In this document: positions 59,560-64,000 of the stretch, piece after piece
Numbering within the stretch: position 1 is the first letter of the stretch
How the letters are laid out: each line of letters begins with the position of its first letter
Notes under the pieces: model-generated
The model's input: the letters and a program-made list of their open reading frames with translations, nothing else
Databases searched by the model: none
What the model was told of the DNA's origin: nothing
Position numbers and translations under genes: made by a program
Origin: Bryobacteraceae bacterium
GTDB taxonomy: Bacteria > Acidobacteriota > Terriglobia > Bryobacterales > Bryobacteraceae
DNA length: 64,000 bases
Reading direction: 5' to 3'
Assembly: GCA_026129905.1 (NCBI GenBank)
Contig: JAHCHE010000004.1
Coordinates: forward strand, 124,001 to 188,000

Positions 59560-60870
59560 ATGCCAGCAATATCGCGCAGGTCGCTCATGGCGGGCGCCGC
59601 CGCCTTTCAGATCGTCAAACCGGAACTCGTTCGAGGCGCCGGCCAGGAAAAGGTGAAGTTCGGGATCGTCGGCTGCGGCGGCCGCGGCACGGAAGCCGCC
59701 ATCAACCTGATGACGGCCGATGCCAACACCGAACTCGTCGCCATGGCCGACATTTTCGAAGACAAGCTCGAAGGCTCCCTCCGGAATCTGCGGGACCCGG
59801 CGTTCGTCCAGCGCGTCGCTCGCCGCGAAGCTGCCCTCGTCGACAAGCCGCTGGACGAACTGGTGAAATCCATCGGCTCCCGGGTGAAGGTTGATCCGGA
59901 ACACCACTTCGTCGGATTCGATGCCTACAAGAAGCTGATCGCCTCCGAGGTCGACCTGGTCCTGCTGGTGACGCCCCCCGGCTACCGTCCCGAGCACTTC
60001 GAAGCCGTCATTAACGCGGGCAAACACTGCTGGGCCACCAAGCCCATCGCCACCGACCCCGTGGGCGTCCGGCGCTTCATGGCTTCGGTCGAAGTGGCCC
60101 GGCAGAAGCGGCTGTGCGTCAACGGCGGCACGCCCAGCGTTTCCGCCCGCAGCGCGCTCGGCACGAAGGAAAAGATCAAGGCCGGCGCCGTCGGCGACAT
60201 CGTCTCCGTCCAGACCCGCAACCAGGTGGGTCTTGTCCTCCACGTCACAACCGGCCGCGATCCCCGGTGGGGCGACATGGAATGGCAGCACCGCGAGTGG
60301 TATTCCTTCGTCTGGATTTGCGGCGACATGCTGGTGGAGCAGGCCGTCCACGGCGTCACCTTCTGCAACTGGATGATGGACTCCCACCCGGAGCGCGTCG
60401 TCTCCTCCGGCGGCGCGGCCTGGCGGCCCAGGGAGGAGATGTACGGCAACATTTACGATCACCACGATTCGGACTTCATCTATCCCAACGGCGCGCACCT
60501 GCACAGCTACTGCCGCCAGTACCCGAAGGGCTGCGCCAACGGCGTCGGCAACCTCTTCATCGGGACCAAGGGGAGAAGCAACGGACACGACCTGGCAGGG
60601 GTCGAGCGGCCAGGAAGCTCCTTCGTCGAGGAACACATGCGGATGATGAAAGCTATCCGCGGCGATGCCCCTTACCTCAATGAAGGCATGGTCATCGCCG
60701 AAGGCACCATGACCTGCATCATGGCCCGCGAGGCGGCCTACTCCGGCCTGGAGATCACCTGGGACATGATCATGAACTCGAAGCAGGACTTGCAGCCCAA
60801 ACAGTTCGGCTACAAGCTCCCGATGGACGCGCCGCCGCTGCCGGTCCCCGGCCAGTACAAGTTCGTTTGA
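59560..60870 (+). CDS. Tat-exported Gfo/Idh/MocA-family oxidoreductase
   Basis: A 436-residue protein with Tat signal ISRRSLMAGAAAF. The ATG at 59560 has AAGGAG seven bases upstream; a longer frame from 59503 is rejected. NAD motif VKFGIVGCGGRGTEAAINLM, then LLVTPPGYRPEHFEAVINAG and KHCWATKPIATDPVGV, where TKP replaces the usual EKP. The substrate domain contains EQAVHGVTFCNWMMD. It is longer and distinct from the two homologues at 24990 and 26344. Probably a periplasmic sugar oxidoreductase; no enzyme partners are adjacent. Confidence 0.9.
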   Translation: MPAISRRSLMAGAAAFQIVKPELVRGAGQEKVKFGIVGCGGRGTEAAINLMTADANTELVAMADIFEDKLEGSLRNLRDPAFVQRVARREAALVDKPLDELVKSIGSRVKVDPEHHFVGFDAYKKLIASEVDLVLLVTPPGYRPEHFEAVINAGKHCWATKPIATDPVGVRRFMASVEVARQKRLCVNGGTPSVSARSALGTKEKIKAGAVGDIVSVQTRNQVGLVLHVTTGRDPRWGDMEWQHREWYSFVWICGDMLVEQAVHGVTFCNWMMDSHPERVVSSGGAAWRPREEMYGNIYDHHDSDFIYPNGAHLHSYCRQYPKGCANGVGNLFIGTKGRSNGHDLAGVERPGSSFVEEHMRMMKAIRGDAPYLNEGMVIAEGTMTCIMAREAAYSGLEITWDMIMNSKQDLQPKQFGYKLPMDAPPLPVPGQYKFV

Positions 60871-60971
60871 GCGCGCGGCTGACAACAGACCGGGTATTTC
60901 CTAAGCGGTCCTAAGGCATTCGTCTGATAGCAGCGGCGGGCCGAACGTTCGAAGGTAGGCTGAGGGTCTCA

Positions 60972-62045
60972 ATGAGACGAAGCCTAACCATTGCCGTCAT
61001 TCTCTGCGCCGCCGTTGCGGGCGCCGTTCGCGCTGCCGACAGCGTCTCCATGCCGTCCATCTGGCGCTACACGCATCCCGACGCCAAGGCGTTGATCGGC
61101 ATCGAATGGAGTCGCGCGCTGCATTCCCCCATCGGCCAACAGCTCCGCGCAAAACTCCAGGAATCGGATTTCGGGGAACGGAAAGGTCTGGAGCTGATCG
61201 ACGAGATTCAGCGGATCCTTATCTCCTCGCCCGGGAATACGGAAGCGGGACACGACGGCCACGCGCCGGCGGTCGTCGCCGTTCAGGGCAATTTCGACCT
61301 GGACAAGATCCGCGAACTCGCGATGCCGAACCTGACGAAGGCCGTCTCTTACCAGTCCGTGGAGATCCTGGAGCGCCGCGGCGACGATGGCGCCACGATG
61401 GCCCTGGCGCTGGTGAGCCCGCAGACCATCCTGGTTGGCGACGCCCAGTCGGTACGCACGGCCCTGGATCATTACCTGGCCGTCGACGCCGCCCAGGCGG
61501 CGAATCCGCTGTTCGCTCGCGCGGCGGAACTGGCCGCCAACAACGACATCTGGATTGTGGCCAAAGCCTCGCCGGCGGATTTTGCGGGCGATGGCGCCGA
61601 ACCGCCGCCTTTTCTGAACGACATCGAGACGGTGGAAGCCGGCATCGCGCTTCAGAATGGGCTGGGCCTGGAACTCAATCTTGGGTCGAAATCGGCCGAA
61701 TCCGCGCAGGCCCTCGCCGGCGCGCTCCAATTCATGCTCGGCATGGCCATGGCGAAACGGGAGCCCGGCATGCCGGACTTCAGCGAGAAGCTGTATATCA
61801 GCACGGACGGCGCCCTGGTGCACATCGCGTTCTCGCTCGACGGCCAGGAACTCGAGACGGCCCTTGCGAAGATCGGACCCGAACTCGCGCCGCAACTGGC
61901 CGCAATGGCAGGCGACAGGGCGCTGCTGGAGACGGCCGCAAACGGTCACGAAGAGCAACTGCCGCCGCCACCGCCGCCGGAGAAGCGCGTTATTCGCATC
62001 TACGGTCTCGAAGAAGGCGTCCGCGAGATCCCCTTCAATCCTTAA
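60972..62045 (+). CDS. Secreted protein of unknown function
   Basis: A 357-residue protein with signal peptide RRSLTIAVILCAAVAGAVRA. The mature part has alternating hydrophobic strands and helices (KALIGIEWSRALHSPIGQQL; VVAVQGNFDLDKIRELA; QTILVGDAQSVRTALDHYL; DIWIVAKASPADF), an arrangement I have seen in DUF3352-like exported proteins, but I cannot name the family. The C-terminus has a run of seven prolines before EKRVIRIYGLEEG. No catalytic motif. It stands alone, 100 bases after the oxidoreductase and convergent with the methyltransferase. Confidence 0.75.
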   Translation: MRRSLTIAVILCAAVAGAVRAADSVSMPSIWRYTHPDAKALIGIEWSRALHSPIGQQLRAKLQESDFGERKGLELIDEIQRILISSPGNTEAGHDGHAPAVVAVQGNFDLDKIRELAMPNLTKAVSYQSVEILERRGDDGATMALALVSPQTILVGDAQSVRTALDHYLAVDAAQAANPLFARAAELAANNDIWIVAKASPADFAGDGAEPPPFLNDIETVEAGIALQNGLGLELNLGSKSAESAQALAGALQFMLGMAMAKREPGMPDFSEKLYISTDGALVHIAFSLDGQELETALAKIGPELAPQLAAMAGDRALLETAANGHEEQLPPPPPPEKRVIRIYGLEEGVREIPFNP

Positions 62046-62083
62046 CCCGTAGCGTCCGCCTCTACCTCTCAACCGAGGTCAGG

Positions 62084-63565
62084 TTAGAGGCGGCGCGCGA
62101 ACACGGCGTAATCCAATCCGCCGAAGAACGTTTTGCGGAAACCTTCCGGCAGTTCGCCGAGCGACGGCATCGACTCGATCGCGGGCGCGCGCGGATGCAC
62201 CTCGATGCGCCCGAATCCGGCTTCCTCGAGGTAGAAAGCCAGCAGCGAAGCCGGAACGGGCCGGGTGTGGGTGGGATCGATGTAGAAGTGCGACGCGAAT
62301 ATGGCCAGGCACTCCGGGTTTGGCGTTTCGAATGCGACCACGCCGTCCCGCCGCAACCGGCCGGCTGCCAGTTCGATCAGTTGCGGCAGGCGCGCGGGAG
62401 GAAGGTGCTCGATGACCTGGGCGCAAAAGATGCCGTCCAGCGCCCCCGGCAGAAGATCCTCCAGGTAGGAGAACATGTCGGCCTCGGTCACGTCGAGTCC
62501 CTTCGCGCGTCCGATCGCGGCCAGTTCCGCGCTGATCTCGACGCCGCGCGCCGGTATGCCCGCCGCTTTCGCGGCCTCCAGAAACTCACCGCGGCCGCAG
62601 CCGAGATCGAGTACGTCCGCGGACCCGCGAAACCGTTCGACGTAGAACTCCTGGTTCCGCCGGACGTATTCCTCCGACCCCCGAAACCGCTCGGCGAAAC
62701 GGAGGTAGTCCAACTGCGGCGTGAAGTCGCTCGCGGCGGGGGCCGTCGTAGCGGGCGGCCCGCCCAATGCCTGCGCCCGCTGCCGGGCCACGCGCAACTC
62801 GGTGTGGATCACCCGCTCATACTCCGCCCGGATACTTTCCAGGTTGCGGAGACGCTCTTCTCTGGCTTCCAGCAGGGAGCGATCGAGCGCGGCGGTGAAT
62901 TCCGCGTGCTGCGATCGCGTCAGGTCGCGAAAGCTCCGCTCCAAATCGGAGGCTCGATTCCGGAACGCCCGTTCGGCGTCGCGAAGCCCCTGCTCCACAG
63001 CCGCCGCGCGGCCCTGAAAGCCTCGTTCCACGTCCGTGACGCGGTGCTGATAGGCGCCCTGCAATTCGGCCACGCTGCGTAGAAGCTGGACCTCGGTCGC
63101 CGCGAGCTTGCCCTCCCACGCGGCGCGCCACTGCTCCCAGTGCGTCCGAAGGTCCGCGAGTTGCTCGTATTCGTTGCGCGTACCGCCCTGTAGCGAGGAC
63201 AGTTTCGCCAGCGCGCGGTTGGCTTCGTTCAACGCGTCCAGCGTGGCGTTTACCGCGTTCACCACCGCCCGGTTGAACTCCACCTGCTCCCGGACGTGCC
63301 AGTCGAGCGCGCGCGCCGCCAACCGCTTCACTGCCTGGATGACGTTGTTCACCAGGCCGGGCGCACGCGGATTTACCGTTCCGATGGCCGCGACTTTGCC
63401 CTCGGCCGAATCCCGCGCATGCAGCAGCGGAAGCAGGTCCGGCAGGATGACGCCGCCGCTCGCGGCGACCGCCGGATGCCGCGCCCGGACCCGTTCACGG
63501 ATCTGCCGGATCATCTCCGTCAGTTCTTCCTTTTCAAGATCGGGGTTCCCGTTAGCGCCGGCCAC
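62084..63565 (-). CDS. Class I methyltransferase with long N-terminal coiled coil
   Basis: A 493-residue protein. Residues about 60-270 are charged and helical with heptad-like spacing (coiled coil; EQWRAAWEGKLAATEVQLLR; ERSFRDLTRSQHAEFTAALD). A SAM-binding domain follows: SADVLDLGCGRGEFLEAAKA, then GIFCAQVIEHLPPARLPQLI and GVVAFETPNPECLAIFASHF. Its design resembles methyltransferases in capsule or O-antigen clusters (WbdD-like), where the coiled coil measures or anchors. The start is a GTG at 63565 overlapping queF by 14 bases; an ATG at 63514 is an alternative. The short C-terminal subdomain includes DYAVFARRL. Confidence 0.87.
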   Translation of the reverse strand: MAGANGNPDLEKEELTEMIRQIRERVRARHPAVAASGGVILPDLLPLLHARDSAEGKVAAIGTVNPRAPGLVNNVIQAVKRLAARALDWHVREQVEFNRAVVNAVNATLDALNEANRALAKLSSLQGGTRNEYEQLADLRTHWEQWRAAWEGKLAATEVQLLRSVAELQGAYQHRVTDVERGFQGRAAAVEQGLRDAERAFRNRASDLERSFRDLTRSQHAEFTAALDRSLLEAREERLRNLESIRAEYERVIHTELRVARQRAQALGGPPATTAPAASDFTPQLDYLRFAERFRGSEEYVRRNQEFYVERFRGSADVLDLGCGRGEFLEAAKAAGIPARGVEISAELAAIGRAKGLDVTEADMFSYLEDLLPGALDGIFCAQVIEHLPPARLPQLIELAAGRLRRDGVVAFETPNPECLAIFASHFYIDPTHTRPVPASLLAFYLEEAGFGRIEVHPRAPAIESMPSLGELPEGFRKTFFGGLDYAVFARRL

Positions 63566-63947
63566 GTTTGCTCCAGCTTGCCGCGATTCGGGTGTGGAGT
63601 CCGCCGCGAGGCCGAAACTCCCCGATCACCGTCGCCGATTCCGGCCGGGCCGCCGCTACGACGTCGCGCAAGAATCGATTCACGACGTTTTCCTGAAAAA
63701 TACCGAGATTCCGGTAGGCGAGCGCGTACATTTTCAGCGATTTAAGTTCCAGGCAAAGCTTGGCCGGCGTATATTGCAGAGTGATCGTCCCCGAATCGGG
63801 CAGGCCGGTTTTCGGGCAGACCGAGGTGAACTCCGGCATCGAGATCTCGATCGAATAGCCGGGGAACTGGTTGGGAAACGTCTCGATCTCCGGCAGCGCC
63901 GCGTCGATGCCCGCCCGGGCATGTTCCTCCGTATACTGGCGCTTCAT
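63552..63947 (-). CDS. queF: NADPH-dependent 7-cyano-7-deazaguanine reductase (QueF, unimodular type)
   Basis: A 131-residue tunnel-fold enzyme reducing preQ0 to preQ1 in queuosine biosynthesis. EFTSVCPKTGLPDSGTITLQ holds the catalytic Cys and Asp. LCLELKSLKMYALAYRNLG is the QueF motif for NADPH binding. FQENVVNRFLRDVV and the C-terminal RGGLHTRIAASW complete the family profile. Length matches the short YkvM-type enzyme. It lies just upstream of the methyltransferase gene and after another minus-strand coding end at the window edge. Confidence 0.95.
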   Translation of the reverse strand: MKRQYTEEHARAGIDAALPEIETFPNQFPGYSIEISMPEFTSVCPKTGLPDSGTITLQYTPAKLCLELKSLKMYALAYRNLGIFQENVVNRFLRDVVAAARPESATVIGEFRPRGGLHTRIAASWSKRGRR

Positions 63948-63954
63948 TCCTGCC

Positions 63955-64000
63955 TTATCCGGCGGCGATCAATGTTCGGGCGAGCTGGTCCAGAAAGAGC
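63955..64000 (-). CDS. C-terminal end of an unidentified gene entering from the window edge
   Basis: The minus-strand frame LFLDQLARTLIAAG ends with TAA at 63955-63957, seven bases before the queF start. Only 14 residues are visible, so no family can be named. Its close spacing and same orientation suggest it is co-transcribed with queF. Confidence 0.5.
   Translation of the reverse strand, partial: LFLDQLARTLIAAG

Noticed and set aside
61106-63082. 658-residue plus-strand frame spanning the secreted unknown and the methyltransferase
   Set aside because: It crosses two convergent genes with signal peptide and SAM motifs respectively; composition is Gly/Arg-rich shadow.
1-64000. CRISPR arrays, tRNA or rRNA genes, complete insertion sequences
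   Set aside because: No regularly spaced repeats, no tRNA-like T-arm with acceptor pairing and no rRNA-like stretch were noticed when reading both strands; this was by eye and a tRNAscan/minced run would be decisive.

Overview
This is a high-GC bacterial chromosome segment with a Gram-negative envelope: lipoproteins, Tat-exported enzymes and an RND efflux trio with a TolC-family outer-membrane protein. The mix of Tat-exported Gfo/Idh/MocA oxidoreductases, TIM-barrel sugar epimerases, Dabb proteins and TetR-led RND operons resembles Acidobacteriota of the Bryobacterales/Solibacter type. That placement is inferred from gene content; no rRNA or other phylogenetic marker was seen.

Layout. 1-4.7 kb holds housekeeping and sugar metabolism genes (thiol oxidoreductase, PPi-type phosphofructokinase, OsmC, TIM-barrel epimerase). 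4.7-5.8 kb is decayed DNA with transposase-like remnants. 5.8-22.0 kb, all on the minus strand, is the centrepiece: a 12-gene run that reads, in transcription order, molybdopterin formate-dehydrogenase-like protein, HydB-like iron-sulfur protein, HydG-like flavoprotein, hydrogenase maturation protease, two antiporter-type membrane subunits, a fused NuoC/NuoD-type NiFe large subunit, the HyfC/NuoH-type membrane subunit, a polyferredoxin, HyfE, a third antiporter-type subunit and the NiFe small subunit. A receiver-only response regulator, a membrane histidine kinase and a cyclic-nucleotide-binding protein follow. The large subunit keeps both nickel-binding CxxC motifs, so this is a group 4 membrane hydrogenase and not complex I. 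22-23.6 kb is a graveyard of phage terminase and antitoxin-like fragments around one intact small repeat protein.

23.6-32.3 kb looks like a sugar or sugar-acid catabolic locus: lipoprotein beta-propeller, two exported Gfo/Idh/MocA proteins, an MFS transporter, a DapA/NanA-type aldolase, an enolase-superfamily dehydratase and a Tat-exported SelA-like PLP enzyme. 32-43 kb is mixed: methyltransferase, EEP/PLD phosphodiesterase pair, Uma2, hslVU, FAA hydrolase, transaldolase. 43-46.5 kb contains a frameshifted HigB-like toxin with an XRE antitoxin, then a two-gene cargo including a HEPN-like protein, bounded by a ~100-bp duplication of the 3' end of a LytTR response regulator. 46.5-50 kb has inositol-phosphate synthase, an SDR epimerase, a PIN fragment and WrbA. 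50-56.6 kb is a TetR/MFP/RND/TolC efflux operon. Immediately after it, a secreted-protein gene lies between the intact tolC-like 3' end and a second 94%-identical copy of that 3' end, offset by exactly 2100 bp. 59.5-64 kb holds another exported Gfo/Idh/MocA protein, a secreted unknown, a coiled-coil methyltransferase and queF.

The strongest candidates for new biology are the composite formate-dehydrogenase-like/HydBG/group 4 hydrogenase complex, whose FDH-like subunit has a shifted active-site cysteine, and the two cargo loci bounded by duplicated 3' ends of the neighbouring gene.
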